From Zarea fungicola (taxonomy: Eukaryota > Ascomycota > Sordariomycetes > Hypocreales > Cordycipitaceae): a stretch of DNA of 64,000 nucleotides. This document shows, piece after piece, positions 11,076-22,400 of the stretch. The position numbers and the translations under genes are program-made. Under the pieces are notes generated by a model. That model worked only from the letters and a program-made list of their open reading frames with translations. It was not told the origin of the DNA and ran no database searches. The stretch lies in the NCBI GenBank assembly GCA_900169235.1, contig FWCC01000082.1, positions 339,132 through 403,131 of the forward strand. The letters are read 5' to 3'. Each line of letters begins with the position of its first letter. The first letter of the stretch is position 1.

Positions 11076-13080
11076 TTATACCACCATGCTCCGCCGCCGC
11101 GAGCCTATTCGATCACGGCCCGCGACACTGTCGGCCTCGCTCTCGACTGCTTCCGAGAATCTGCGCGAGGCTGTTGTCCGGCGTCCGCTGGTTCTTTTTG
11201 TCATTGTTGATTCGGACGCCTCGTCCACGCTTGGCGATGAACTGGCAAACTCATAAACATCCTCCTCATCGTGGGCAGGCGCTGGTTGCGTCGTGGTGTG
11301 CGACGTCCTCTTGCGACGGGCTGTGTGTACTGACGTGGGTAGGTCCTGGGGCGAATCCGACCGGCCAAATAGAGGGCTGACTGGTGCGCTTTCTGTGGAC
11401 AGCTCCGAGACTCGTGGGTGGTGTGCCGCAGGGAGCTGCTTCCAGGCGTCTGAGCCGCCAGACTCTCGCTTCAGGTCGAGCGCCGAAGCGTCCGTGTGAC
11501 TAAATCGCCGACTCTTGCCCTCTCCAGATACGGCATCAAACTTTTCATCCCTGGGCCGCCGCATCTTGTCCCTCAGATTAGGTTCCGCGTAGCTTATCGC
11601 GGGTCTATTTCTTCGGCTGGGTCTCAACGTCTCTCCCATAAACCCAATGTCTGCTGGAGGCGGCGTATCCCCTCTATCTGCATCGTTTGTTGCGGCGGGC
11701 TCCGGTGAGCTTGGAGACATGATGCCAGGCGATGGCGAGAGCGTTGCCGAGGCTATTTCCAGTGGACCCGGCTGCATGGTTGCCACCACGACCGGTTGAG
11801 TATTTTGAGCAAGCACTTGGTCAATCTTTATCGGCATCTGAGCCTTTGCCTTGACCGGCCTGGGCCGGGTTGCTGCATTCTTGGTCTTGAGAAAACCAAT
11901 CTCGTCTGTGGATGTCGTTTTGCGCATCTTTTTTGGTGATTGCATGTCATCGTTTGTGCTCTTTGCGGCCAGCGGCCTTCTCTCGTCCTTGGGAGGGTCG
12001 GCTTTGGCGCGTGCAGTGTCACGCCGTATATTTGCGAGCTCCTTGAGCGTCTTCCCGTGGGCCTTGGTGAGAATAGTGGCCTTGTCGGCAAGAATTCGCG
12101 GAGGGCAGTTTTCGTCTGTAATCTTTTCCAGAGTCATGGGCTCATATTCGTCTCTGGCGAACTTGCGCTTCGACCCAGCCTTAGTGGGCGGCGCGATTGG
12201 CGTGTCTGGCGTAGGATCGATATGAACTCGGCTCTCTCTAATCATCGGAGTCATTTTCTTCTGCGGCGACATTGAACCAATGCAAAGGTTGTCGAGGTTT
12301 GGTGAGGACACCACCAACGGTGATGAGTCGAGGCCGCTAGTAAAGTTGCGCGCTCTTGATTCGCGCGGCGGCGTGTCGACCTTGGCAGGCTCTTCACGGA
12401 TGGCGACTGGTACAGGAGGTGGTAGTTGTGGGATTTCCTCGGAATCGATTTCGGATCTGAGTGCTAGGATTTGATCGGGGCTGTAGGTGGTTAGCAACAC
12501 TGTTTTGGTACCAGGCAGGAACTGGCACATACTTCAAGGACTTTCGTGGGTAGGTCTTGTGCTCGGAAATGTGGCCAAGCTGCTCAATATCGTTTGCAAT
12601 TTCACGGAGGCGCCGCTGTGAGGGGCTTGGACGAGCTGCAGTGAAGCTCAAACTTGTACTGGTCATCTTTGCAATCTTGGGTGATGGGTGTGTTGTCGAA
12701 GCCTCAAGGCCAAGGCCAGCAATGAGAGTGCCCCATTCCGCCAGCTGAGCCTCCATCTTGTGCTTGATCGCCATGGCATGGTCGGCCACCCGGCGCGCAT
12801 CGCTATCCTGGGCTTCATTTTCCAGTTCAATGATGCGACCACGGAGCTCCAGGTTCTCGGTGAGGGCGCGAGACAGCTCGCTCTCAAGCTCTCGCACGCG
12901 CAGCGCTCGGATATTATTGGTTTTGGCGAGTTCCCTATTCTGGCGAAGCATTTTTTTTCGCACTGCATCATGGTGGCTGTGTAAGTAACTGCATGTTGGT
13001 TCGCATACATGAACAGAGGGGCGCCTACAAATTTCTATGTTGTTGTCCGTGGACAGTGCGGGTTCATTGAGTCGGGCCAT
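11076..13080 (-). CDS. SGO1: Shugoshin, guardian of centromeric cohesion
   Basis: Exons 13080-13029, 12962-12533 and 12480-11076 join in phase to 628 aa. The start MARLNEPALSTDN and the LRQNRELAKTN coiled coil (about residues 15-75, with a conserved AEWGTLIAGLG end) form the shugoshin N-terminal domain that dimerises and recruits PP2A. The basic C-terminal motif RRNRPAISYAEPNLRDKMRR (about residue 450) is the shugoshin C-terminal box that binds phosphorylated H2A at centromeres. The middle is long, disordered and rich in Ser/Pro/Lys. Removal of the first intron (GTAGGC to GATGCAG) is needed to produce the conserved NIEILRKKML join. Fungi usually have one mitotic/meiotic shugoshin. It diverges from the kinetochore gene DAD2. 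Confidence 0.95.
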
Positions 13081-13609
13081 GGCGCATGACGCAGAGGCAA
13101 GCGACCCGGAAGAGGAAAAATATGCGAGTCGTGAGCTCAAGCGCCTGGCGCTGTCGATGATGCGTTTTGCAGGTCCTTGGCTAGGGGTTGAGGAGAAAGA
13201 CGTTGAGTAAAAGACGAATCGATGTGCGGGTCACCAAATGTGTGTCGAGCGGTACAAGATTTTGGGTACCAGCTGCTACCAGGTACGGAGTAACTTCTGC
13301 GCTGTCGCATGTTTACGATTGGCCGAGTCTGGCAGACACTAACATTTGGCGGTGGTTGCCGGGGCAGCGAGGACTGGCACGTGTGGGGGCCAAGATGGCC
13401 AGTTAGCGGCTTCTGGCCAGCTTCAGCGCCTGTGCCTGCAGCTCTGCCCACTAAACCCACTAAACCCACTGAAGCAACAACTGGAGCTGGATGCTGCTGG
13501 GTAGACGCGTTGGGAGGGGAAGCTGTCACGCGAACGAGGCAGAATCAATTAAACATTTCAAGAGACCCCGAGACCCGACACTGCGGAATTGCATCAACCG
13601 CCATTCATC
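13081..13609. promoter_or_regulatory. Bidirectional promoter, SGO1/DAD2
   Basis: 529 bases separate the start codons of two chromosome-segregation genes on opposite strands. A perfect ACGCGT lies at 13505-13510 and an ACGCGA variant at 13528-13533, both within about 110 bases of the DAD2 start. These resemble the MluI cell-cycle box bound by MBF-type factors at G1/S. Co-regulation is an inference. Confidence 0.6.
13505..13510. promoter_or_regulatory. MCB-like box (ACGCGT)
   Basis: Perfect palindromic ACGCGT about 100 bases upstream of the DAD2 start, with a near match 18 bases further on. Another ACGCGT at 13622-13627 lies inside the first DAD2 codons and may be chance. MCB elements are known from yeast G1/S genes; their use here is inferred. 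Confidence 0.45.
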
Positions 13610-14144
13610 ATGTCGTACCCTACGCGTTCGCTCTCGACCCACGGCGGGATGGGGACTTCTGGTCACCAGTCTGCTCTCACAGCACGCATTGAGGAGAAAC
13701 GCGCGGAGCTGGAACACCTCAAGGAACTCCGGGACCTCAGTGGTGCAGTTGCGTCGCAGATGGAGGCTTTGGAGCAGAAGCTCTCTACGCTCTCTGATGG
13801 GACCGAGGGTAAGTTGGATTCTCCAGTGTTGGAAACTACAGCCATGACTAACAGGTGCAGCCATTGCCACCGTGATTGGAAACTGGCACAATGTCCTGGG
13901 GGCCATTAACATGGCATCAAGTAAGTAACAATGTTTCTCTAAATCACGAAATTTGCTAATTGTAGCAGCAAAATTGGCAACACAAGCATCTGCCTCTACC
14001 AACAGAGACGAAGAACCGCAGCACCATGTTCCGCTCCCGCAGACGCTAGTACGAATTCCCACGGAGCATGCGCCGACATTACAAGCCCAGACAGAAAACA
14101 TGGAAGCAGCGGCAGCTGAAGATGCATCCATGGCCAGCCCATGA
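13610..14144 (+). CDS. DAD2: DASH complex subunit Dad2
   Basis: Exons 13610-13808, 13861-13920 and 13966-14144 join to 145 aa. The core HQSALTARIEEKRAELEHLK, LRDLSGAVASQMEALEQKL and AIATVIGNWHNVLGAINMAS is the Dad2 signature. The helical protein is one of ten subunits of the DASH/Dam1 ring that couples kinetochores to microtubule ends. The tail is Gln/Glu-rich and variable. The last intron ends in TAGCAG, so either of two AGs three bases apart can be used, inserting or skipping one Ala (TAKL or TKL). The start is the first ATG and is shared with the family. Confidence 0.93.
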
Positions 14145-15011
14145 TGGGAGAAACACATCAGTTGACTGGACGGATTGTGCTCACATGCACTGTATACTGC
14201 TGGCAAAGCATTGCTGCCAGATGCGGCGAGCCAGTCTTGCCAAGGCGTGACATTGGCTATACCGCAGCCAGTATTATACCATCAATGCTTGATCGGGCAG
14301 CGCATGATGAGACGCGGCCTTGCATGCAAGCTCCGGCCCGAGAATTTCCCGACCTATGCGGAGCAAGACAAAGGAATTGTCTGTGTAGCGGACGGATGAG
14401 TTGTTCCATTGTAAATGTAACGGCTAGGCCCGCGGAATTGGACGTTGAAGTGGGTTGTCTCTACTCGGCGTCTGGTCGTAGATTTATTAGCACCAAAAAC
14501 AGCTGCATCACCTTGAGGCAGGCTGCGTCGTATACGCAGAATTGGGAAAGAGCTGCATGAGCTAGTTGCATCTGCAGGGCGCCGCTGCTTGTTGTAAATA
14601 GACGACGGACGGGTTGGCAGAAAAACAAAAACAGCGCCACCAAAAAACAATAACAGTCCCGCCTCATATACCATCCATCACCTGCGACCTTTTCCTGCAA
14701 CCGCCGTTTTTATTCTCGCAACATACTCATCCATCACTTTTCGATTCTATTTACTCGAATTCACGTTTATACTTGCTCATCAACGTTGCTGCTCGCCACA
14801 CAAAGGATTCTGCTCAGTTCGATTGCTGTTTGCCCACAGTAAGCCACTAATACGGCATAACCAGCGCCACCTCCCTGGTCGATCCCGAAATTACCACTCG
14901 ACTCAGGACCAGACGTGGCTCCTCTGGAAGCCACTCAGAGCCCCCTCCTTGTTACAGATTTCTTTGGCATTCCGAGGCAAACGGTTTTGCTGACCAGGCT
15001 CTGGCCCAATC
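14145..15011. other. Intergenic region, DAD2 3' end and next promoter
   Basis: No gene is seen. The right half is pyrimidine-rich with several CACA/ATCC stretches, typical of a fungal promoter and leader. An in-frame TGA at 14991 just before the next ATG limits that gene's start, unless an upstream exon exists. Confidence 0.55.
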
Positions 15012-17012
15012 ATGAGGATGGGAGCCCCTGTTTGCACAGCAAACACCCTGGGCCCTACCGGCGGCCCTCCCCACAGGACTGACTTGGTCGACATTCTTGA
15101 AGACGGGCCGTGTGGCACGACTCACTTATATCCTGCTGCTGACAAGGACCTCAACTCACTCTCTCGCGCTCTCGGTGAACTCACTATAGACCACCGCCAA
15201 AACATTGCACCTGCCAAGAGCCCCGAGCCCAAGTGCATCAAGGCTCAGATTGAGCAGCACGTCCCACGACTACAGCGGCCTGCCCTGAGCGCCAACACCT
15301 TTGAGCCTCTCATCTCTCTTGATGAAAACGGCGACAAGACCCCTTTGACCGAAAAGCCCTTGAAAGGTACAATGACACCGTTTTGCGCCTCCCAACACTA
15401 GATACAGAGCAAGGACTGACTCTTCGCAGCGACAAGCACAACCACAACCACATACCCGCTCCCCACTGAAAACCCGGCATCTGATCGCACTCTGCAGGAC
15501 CAGGTTCAGAGGCATCTTGCAGGTCAGTTTGAATGGCTGATTTCATATCCAGCAAACGCGAGCTCAGTCGGCCCGCACCGCCCACAGTTTCACGACTCCA
15601 ATCGTGGACCCCATGGGGCCGTGCTCTACGGCTGCAACTTGCTGCGCTGCGAACCGAGATCATCCGCACTCACCCAACAGTCATCAACCAATCAAGGACC
15701 AACTGACAGAATTACCCTTTTAGCAACACCAATCAGTGGCACTTGTCGCTCTGTCTCTGGCAACACATCAGGCATGTCTTGGCAGCAGCAGAATCCGCCA
15801 CCGTACGAGGCCTCGGCACTCAAGGTGCCCGAGGTGGTGGACATGGTTGAGCATGCCCTCTCACCCGCACTGTCGGGCATCTCAGATCGTAGTGAGAGCT
15901 TGGTTGGAAGCTCTAGAACTGGTTCATTTTCTGTCCCTCGCATCGAGGACTCACTTGAAGAGCTCGACAGGCTAGAGGACCAGCTTGAGGCCGTTGGTGC
16001 GCTCGCTAAACTTAAACATGTCCCTGCGCCCAACGACGTCGCCCGCTCGCCCGTTGTCAAGTCTGCTGCTGGCTCGCCCTCGGCTCAGTCGGTCAAGTCG
16101 ATGAAGCGTGCATCCATGATGAGTCTCAACAGCAAGTCTAGCCAACCCTCACTGAGACGCTCTGCTTCCATGACCCTACGGCAGAAGAATCAACAACCCG
16201 CCACACCACCTACAACAAGTCGCGGCAGCAAGCCCTCGGCAGATACTACGCCGTCACGATCACCAACCGCCAAATCCACCAAGCCGCCTACTGTTCCCAA
16301 GTTTGAGTTGCCTGGCGAAGCAGTGGCTCGCCGACTAAAGGAGCAACGGGAAGCCCGCCAGGCGCTGCTTGAAGAGACACAAAAGGCCAACGCCGCGCCA
16401 GTCAAGCCGCGAACTATAACAAAGTCAACTTTTGAGCTCCCGGGTGAAGCCATCTCTCGCAGAAAGAGAGAGCAGCATGAAGCTAAACTGAGGGCTGAAG
16501 AAGAGGAACTGCGTAGGAAGCGAGAGTTCAAGGCTCGCCCCATGCGCAATAGCAGTGCTCCTGGGGTCACCCCTCGTGAGACAATTGCCAGTCGTGCACG
16601 ACAGGCGAAGCTGCAGGAGGACGAGGCCAAGGCCAAGGCGGCAGCGGCGGCATCCGCAGCCACACTCAGAGGCAAACGAATGTCCATCAATCCTGGTCTG
16701 CAGACCCCCGCCGCGCCAGCGACTGTGAGAAAGGCACCAGCCCCGACCCCTCAAGTGGCGGTTCAGAGGCCCGTTTCTTCGCTCAGTACGACGCAGAAGC
16801 TGGCGCGACGACAGAGCACCATTAGCGATGGTGTCAGCAATGCCAAACTAAGACCCAAGCCAGGCCAGGATACCGGTGTTAAGTCTGCCAGAGAGCAAGC
16901 TGCTGAGCGTTCTAGAATTGCGAGCCGCGAATGGGCAGAGAAGAAGCGTCGCCAGGAATTGGCCCAAAAGGAGGCACAGAGACGCAGCGAAACGACGGCA
17001 GCAGAGCCGTGA
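15012..17012 (+). CDS. Disordered coiled-coil protein with TPX2-like motif
   Basis: Exons 15012-15366, 15430-15522 and 15724-17012 join in phase to about 578 aa. I do not recognise a named orthologue. The N-terminal third is Thr/Pro-rich with an acidic EDSLEELDRLEDQLEAV helix. The C-terminal half has two related units, KFELPGEAVARRLKEQREAR and FELPGEAISRRKREQHEAK. The second runs into EEEELRRKREFKARPM, which resembles the FKARP motif of the TPX2 C-terminal microtubule-binding repeat. A basic, Ala-rich helix and a final REQAAERSRIASREWAEKK helix follow. A microtubule-associated role is an inference from that motif and the basic charge. A low-complexity disordered protein with chance similarity is the alternative. 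Confidence 0.8.
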
Positions 17013-17583
17013 AGGCATGTTCAAGAATGTCTGTACTGGTGGATTATCATGTTTCATTCTTTGGGCGTTACGTACTGTATGCATAGGATATTTTGTGTAG
17101 TCAAGGGCAATTGGCCAACATGTTACATTAGCAGGTTTACTTTATTGGTTAAAAGAATTCAGATTGTTGAGAAGGTACATGTCGGGCGTCAAGTAAACCA
17201 ACATGGTTGTTTCTTGTTGAGACATTGGCAGCGCAAGCCGGTGGAGCCGACATCGTGAGTCGGAGTTCACTTCTGGCACCGTCACCTTGAACCCAACACG
17301 AACATGCCACTGTTGAGAGATTCTGAATAATCAATGGACTTGCTTATGATTTATAACAATTGCAAGGGCATTTAAGCCGTGGCAGTGATCCATTTGAGAG
17401 TTTACGTTGGGCGAGGCTGCACACACAACGCGTGATTTTCCCGATTGAACACTTGTCACATCCTGCGGATATAAGAACGCGCAATCGTCGTGTCTCTTCA
17501 GCCACAGATGACCTTGTGCAACCATTTCAATATCTATTTTTCTGAATCTCGAATTTGTTTCCCTACATCTCACATCCTCCACG
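17013..17583. other. Intergenic region before the carboxylesterase
   Basis: 3' end of the preceding gene and promoter of the esterase gene. AT-rich with a pyrimidine-rich leader just before the ATG at 17584. Nothing else is recognised. Confidence 0.55.
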
Positions 17584-19536
17584 ATGAGTCGTCCACCCCT
17601 CCCCACCGTCATCATTGGCGATGACACGTCGGTTAACAGGGGCACCGCCAGCATCATCATCAAGGGCAAGACGCACATCGCCTCGGAGCGGTACCCGCGC
17701 GCCGTCGACGCCTTTTATGGTATCCCCTACGCCCGCGTGCCCAGACGTTTCCAGCCGGCTGTCCCGGTGTGGCAGCCGAGCGGCAGCGCTGTTTCTGAGA
17801 GGATCAATGCGAGCAAGGCGAATGCGCAGGCCAACAACCAGCCCACGTTTACGGCGGCGACGGCCGAGGCGGAAAGGACGCTGACGCTCAACATCTTCCG
17901 GCCTTCACTGCAAAGCACAACATCAAGTGCAGCGGCGGGGGGGGATGAAGGAGGAGCAAAACTACTACCCGTCGTCGTGTACGTCCACGGCGGCGGCTTC
18001 AACTTTGGCGAGCCCCTGGAGCGGGATCACGTCGCGCACGTGTCGTGGGCGAGCCACGCGGCGGCGCCGCAGACGGGTATTCTGATTGTGAGCATATGCT
18101 ACCGTCTAGGCGCGCTCGGCTTCCTAGCCGGGACGGAGGAGGAAGAAAAGGGACAAGGTCAACGGCAACGGAGGGCGCTCAACCTCGGCCTCAAGGACCA
18201 GCGCGTGGCGATGGAATGGGTCCAGGTGCACATTGGTGCTTTTGGGGGCGATGCGGCCAATGTGACGCTCATGGGGATGAGCGCGGGCGCGCACTCGATT
18301 GGGCATCACATTCTTGATCCGCGCAACCTCCACCAGCAGTCAGGAGGAACACGGCTGTTTCAAAAGGCGATTCTGGAATCGGGCTCGGCGACGGCGCGCA
18401 GCGTCCTCTCCGCCGGACACCCGCGCATGCAGGCCCACGCAGACGGCCTCCGCGAACAGACGGCCATGTTTGGCGCCGGCGGCACGCTGGAGACGATGGA
18501 CGTGGCGGCGCTGCTGCAGGCGAGCGTCATGGTGTGGGCAGATCACCAGGCGGCGGTGACGTGGCCGTTTCAACCCGTCGTCGAGGACTCTACTACCAAT
18601 GCCTCTGGTAACGATGGCGACGCGGCGGTGATACCATACACGCCGCTCAGACTGTGGGATCAGTTTGCCGACAAAATCGTGGATGCCTGCCGCACAGATA
18701 CCGACACACCACCACAGAACATTGCCATCATAACGGGCTTCTGCTCCCACGAGGGGACTTCGTTTGTCCCCTCCCGCGCCTCAACAAACGCCGACTTTCG
18801 CGCCTTCTTCGCCACCCTTATCCCCTCCTTCTCCGCCTCTGACCTCGACGAACTGGAGCGCCTCTACCCTGATCCCGTCACGGATCCCACGTCACCATAC
18901 AAGAATAATGAGAGCACCTGCCGCGGTAAAGGGGCGCAGTTTACGCGCCTGCACGAGGCGTACGCGCACTATGGGTACATTTGTCCAGTACTGCACACGG
19001 CGCACAAGATTTCCACCATTGCAGACAGAGTGGCAGCTACCATGGGAGAAGAAGAAAAGAAACCAGTGATTAAAATCTATCTATATGAATACGCCGCGCT
19101 GTCCGGGGACAACCCACCGGCAGCGGCGCACGGCGCTCATGCATCCATCGTGGCACATGATACCCTGCAGCTCCACGGCCGTCCGGGACTGAGCAAGGTG
19201 GCCGAGGCGATGCATGCCCGGTGGACGGCGTTTGCGGCGGCGCGGGATGGGTGTTTGGGGGAGGAGGTGTGGCCCGAGTTCAAGACGCCGTTTACGATGA
19301 CTGGAAGAACATATTGGGAAAAGACGGCGGGGGAGGAGGAGGAGGAAGGGAGGGGAAAGCTGCTCGTGTTTGGCAAGGGAAATGACGAACAGGTGAGGGG
19401 AGGGACGAGGAGCCCGGGCGTGGCGGTGCAGGAGAGGGTGTTGACGGAGAGGGAACACGCGCAGTGCAGGTTTTGGTGGATTGGGATGGGGAAGAGTCAG
19501 GGCAAGGGGAGTGGTGAGTGGAAGTTTCTGGGATGA
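17584..19536 (+). CDS. Type-B carboxylesterase/lipase family protein
   Basis: A single exon of 650 aa with the alpha/beta-hydrolase layout of the carboxylesterase type-B family. It has an AFYGIPYARVPRRF start block, the oxyanion loop HGGGF (residues 135-139), and FGGDAANVTLMGMSAGAHS with the nucleophile at Ser233. Glu390 in SHEGTSF is the likely acid, and His516 or His519 in AHGAHA the likely base. The elbow is GMSAG rather than the commoner GESAG. No signal peptide is seen at MSRPPLPTVIIGDD, so an intracellular enzyme is likely, unlike many secreted fungal members. The substrate cannot be told from sequence. C-terminal low-complexity Glu/Gly stretches are lineage-specific. Confidence 0.9.
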   Translation: MSRPPLPTVIIGDDTSVNRGTASIIIKGKTHIASERYPRAVDAFYGIPYARVPRRFQPAVPVWQPSGSAVSERINASKANAQANNQPTFTAATAEAERTLTLNIFRPSLQSTTSSAAAGGDEGGAKLLPVVVYVHGGGFNFGEPLERDHVAHVSWASHAAAPQTGILIVSICYRLGALGFLAGTEEEEKGQGQRQRRALNLGLKDQRVAMEWVQVHIGAFGGDAANVTLMGMSAGAHSIGHHILDPRNLHQQSGGTRLFQKAILESGSATARSVLSAGHPRMQAHADGLREQTAMFGAGGTLETMDVAALLQASVMVWADHQAAVTWPFQPVVEDSTTNASGNDGDAAVIPYTPLRLWDQFADKIVDACRTDTDTPPQNIAIITGFCSHEGTSFVPSRASTNADFRAFFATLIPSFSASDLDELERLYPDPVTDPTSPYKNNESTCRGKGAQFTRLHEAYAHYGYICPVLHTAHKISTIADRVAATMGEEEKKPVIKIYLYEYAALSGDNPPAAAHGAHASIVAHDTLQLHGRPGLSKVAEAMHARWTAFAAARDGCLGEEVWPEFKTPFTMTGRTYWEKTAGEEEEEGRGKLLVFGKGNDEQVRGGTRSPGVAVQERVLTEREHAQCRFWWIGMGKSQGKGSGEWKFLG

Positions 19537-20463
19537 GGATGGGAAGGGTCCAAAGATGAGAATAGCACTTTATACACAGAGGGACCATGCTTGGTATAGA
19601 GGGTTGGCATAGAGTTGGGAAGGTATAGAAGACCAAGACTTAGAATAGAGCATGGCAATATAAAGACTAAACAATAGCAATAGACTATAGCGGCAATAAT
19701 GAAGAATTTCAGACATTAGTCACTGGTAATGCGCAAGGGGATAAAGAACTTTGATACTTTTGATTGTAGTTGTATACTTGGAAATGACATGCCTCTTTAC
19801 TTGTATCCTAATCCTACCAGTTTCAAATATCAAAGTAAAACAACCTCACAACCACCTCTTCACACACGGCTCCTTCACCACTCTACCTTCTCATCTCTCC
19901 TTTGCTGCTTCGTTTGTTGAGCAAACTAATCCAATAATTAAGCTAGAAAATAGGCAAAGCTGAAACAAAAACAAGTGTAAACCTATAAAAACGGGATTGT
20001 GTTATGCAAGAAATCTGTGTCAAGACGGGATTGGTGGAACGATTGACGGAAAGTAGCCAGCCTTTTTTGCAAAAACGAAAAAAAGGCACCATCAGTAATG
20101 GCGTAATAAATCAGTTCGACAAAATCTTTTGAATATGACAGTCGAGTGAGGCAGAGGATGTGTCGGGACGAGATTAACCAGCACAAGTATGGCCAATCAT
20201 ATGTACATTCCCGTACACATCCTCTGCCTCATTCTCCTGCCACTTTCACAAGTCAAGGTAAACGAGTGCTGCAATTGTCGAGAGTAAAAAGGGACGGTCG
20301 ATAAATCGAAAAGGGCTTGTTACCCATCTTGTAGTAAAAAATATCAAATTTAATCAGGAATGGCGATCAAGGTATAAAGATGGTCGGGCCAAAGTTGTAC
20401 ACGGAAAAATGATGAAAAGTTCATGATAACTTGAATAGTATGTCGCGTTGCATCTTGAAGTGG
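19537..20463. other. Convergent intergenic region
   Basis: AT-rich 3' regions of the esterase gene and the converging membrane-protein gene. No coding frame or repeat of note was found. Confidence 0.55.
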
Positions 20464-21621
20464 TTAAAAGTTCTGGGCAATACCAGCACTCTGCTGAGGA
20501 TAGTGCGACGTATTCTCGATCTGGGTGTTTCGTCGGGCGGGGTTATCGCGAATGACGGCTCCCCCTTCACCATAGGCACCGTGGCCGTACTGATCGTAGT
20601 AGGCACCGCCGCCGGGGTACATGCCGCCGCCGTCAGAACCCTCAGAGCGGCCCGTGGCACTGTACGACGACGAGGCGTTGGAGGGACCCCGGTGGACATC
20701 ACCGCCGCGGTTGTTGGCGGCGGCGGGACCCATGGCGCCAAGAATCTCGCCTTCGGGGGACGAGCCGCCGTCGTGGGCATCATAGCCGGCAGCTCTCGGT
20801 GCAGTGCTCTCGGACAGGGCACCGGCAGCCGAGCTCTTGCGGCCGGCGGAGCTGGATCCGGCCACAGTGGTGGAACCCCAACCACGGTAGCCGTCCTCTC
20901 TCATCTCGTAACCGGCAGCGTCGCCGGTGACGAGGCCGACGGAAGGGATGGTGGGATCGGCATTGGGATTGTAAGAGTAGTCCTCGACCTCCTTGCGGCG
21001 CTCCTCCTCGGACTCGAGACGGGCCTTGCGCTTCCTCCACCAGAAGAGGGCGATGACGGCGAGAATGGCAATGGCGGCAATGGGGACGACGACGCCAATG
21101 GCGACCTTGGCGGAGGATTTGAGGCCGCCCTCGCTGCCGCCGGTGATGGGAGTCGGGCTGTGCGAGGCGCCACCGGTGGGCGTAGTCGGGTTTCCAGTGG
21201 TGGTTGAGACGACAGTCACGGTCGTGGTGGAGCTGCTGGCCTTGGTGGTCGAGGACGAAGGCTCTGTCGTGCTCGAGGTGTGAGACTCGGTGGTGGAACT
21301 ACTTGTGGGTGGTGGCGTAGTGGTGGAAGACGTGGTGGTGGTGGAAGAAGTAGTCGAGGTTGTCGTCGAGGTGGAAGAAGAGGTGGAAGACGGCGAGGAG
21401 GTGGTGGAAGAGGACGTTGTGTGCGACGTGGTGGTGGTTGTCGAGGACGAGGTGGTGGTCGAGCTGGAGCTGGAAGGGCTAGGCGAGGGGGATGGCGAGG
21501 TCGAGTTGCCATCACCAGGGGACGGGGAGGCGCTTCCGGACTGGCCACCAGCGTCACCAGTGCCCTGTCGAGGCATAATGCCACGAATGACTTGCATGAG
21601 CGATTCTTCCGAGGGAGCCAT
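20464..21621 (-). CDS. Ser/Thr-rich single-pass membrane protein
   Basis: 385 aa from the first ATG (MAPSEESLMQ, context CACAATGG). An N-terminal head of about 165 residues is almost entirely Ser, Thr and Pro and is a likely O-mannosylated stalk. A single hydrophobic segment (VAIGVVVPIAAIAILAVIAL, about residues 170-190) is followed by basic WWRKRKARLE and a Gly/Ser/Tyr-rich cytosolic tail. This layout is that of Mid2/Wsc-type wall sensors and related fungal proteins. There is no Cys-rich WSC head and no clear signal peptide, so sensor function is inference. A 5'-leader intron is likely (GTAAGG at 22043, TAG ending at 21672). Alternatively the intron could join an undetected upstream coding exon with a signal peptide. 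Confidence 0.8.
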   Translation of the reverse strand: MAPSEESLMQVIRGIMPRQGTGDAGGQSGSASPSPGDGNSTSPSPSPSPSSSSSTTTSSSTTTTTSHTTSSSTTSSPSSTSSSTSTTTSTTSSTTTTSSTTTPPPTSSSTTESHTSSTTEPSSSTTKASSSTTTVTVVSTTTGNPTTPTGGASHSPTPITGGSEGGLKSSAKVAIGVVVPIAAIAILAVIALFWWRKRKARLESEEERRKEVEDYSYNPNADPTIPSVGLVTGDAAGYEMREDGYRGWGSTTVAGSSSAGRKSSAAGALSESTAPRAAGYDAHDGGSSPEGEILGAMGPAAANNRGGDVHRGPSNASSSYSATGRSEGSDGGGMYPGGGAYYDQYGHGAYGEGGAVIRDNPARRNTQIENTSHYPQQSAGIAQNF

Positions 21622-22400
21622 TGTGGCGGGTGGTGTGGACGAATGTGTCGGCGGATGTGCGGAAATCAAGCCTAGGAATCAAGGAAAAGCGAGTCAGTAC
21701 AAGTGGCAGCTTCAAAAGAGCAAGCATAAATGAGGCTGCGGTGCAATGTGTGCGGAAATTTAGACGGTAGGCGGCCGAGGTGGTGGAGCGATGCACGAGC
21801 TGCGACTTGGTGTGAAGCAGGCAGGTAGCCGTCTGGGGGCAGCCCAAGATGAACGAGGTTCTCGCCAACAAGACCCAGGTACGAAGATGACGATGATGAT
21901 GGTGATGACAATGACGGCGTTGGCAATGATGATGAAGCGCTTCGAGTGTCCAAATCCCCAACATTTCGAATTGTAATAACCGCTCGCGAGTAGTCGTATT
22001 CGTCACAAGAAAACACGGGCAGGGTTGTTGATCGCATCCTTACCTGTACAGGCTGCAGAGCCGTCGGGATACCAAAGTTGAAAGAGCGAATGACCCTCGC
22101 GGGGGGGGTGAATATCGAGATCTAGTCGCAGCAGATTGATGAGAATGGTTCGAATAGGTTGGCGGAATCAAAAGGTAAACGAGTGATGAGTTGCGGTTGG
22201 GAAGAGAGGAGAGAAAAAAGGAAGAGGGCTTTTCTTGGTGGTGCTTCCAGTAGTTTGGTGCAGCGGCCTTCACCCACGGTCGTGTTTATGGGGGTTGCAA
22301 CAATGGGCGTTTGGGGGAGACATGCTCCGTAATGGGAGCCAAAGAGAGACATGTATTGGTACTGGTACCTGCAAAGAGCCACAGCAAGAGACACTGCAAC
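21622..22400 (-). other. Probable spliced 5' leader
   Basis: On the minus strand a CAG/GTAAGG donor at 22044/22043 and a CCTAG acceptor at 21672 bracket about 370 bases directly upstream of the membrane-protein start. The flanking sequence is CT-rich. No ATG-initiated frame joins across it, so it is best read as an untranslated leader with one intron. Confidence 0.45.
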
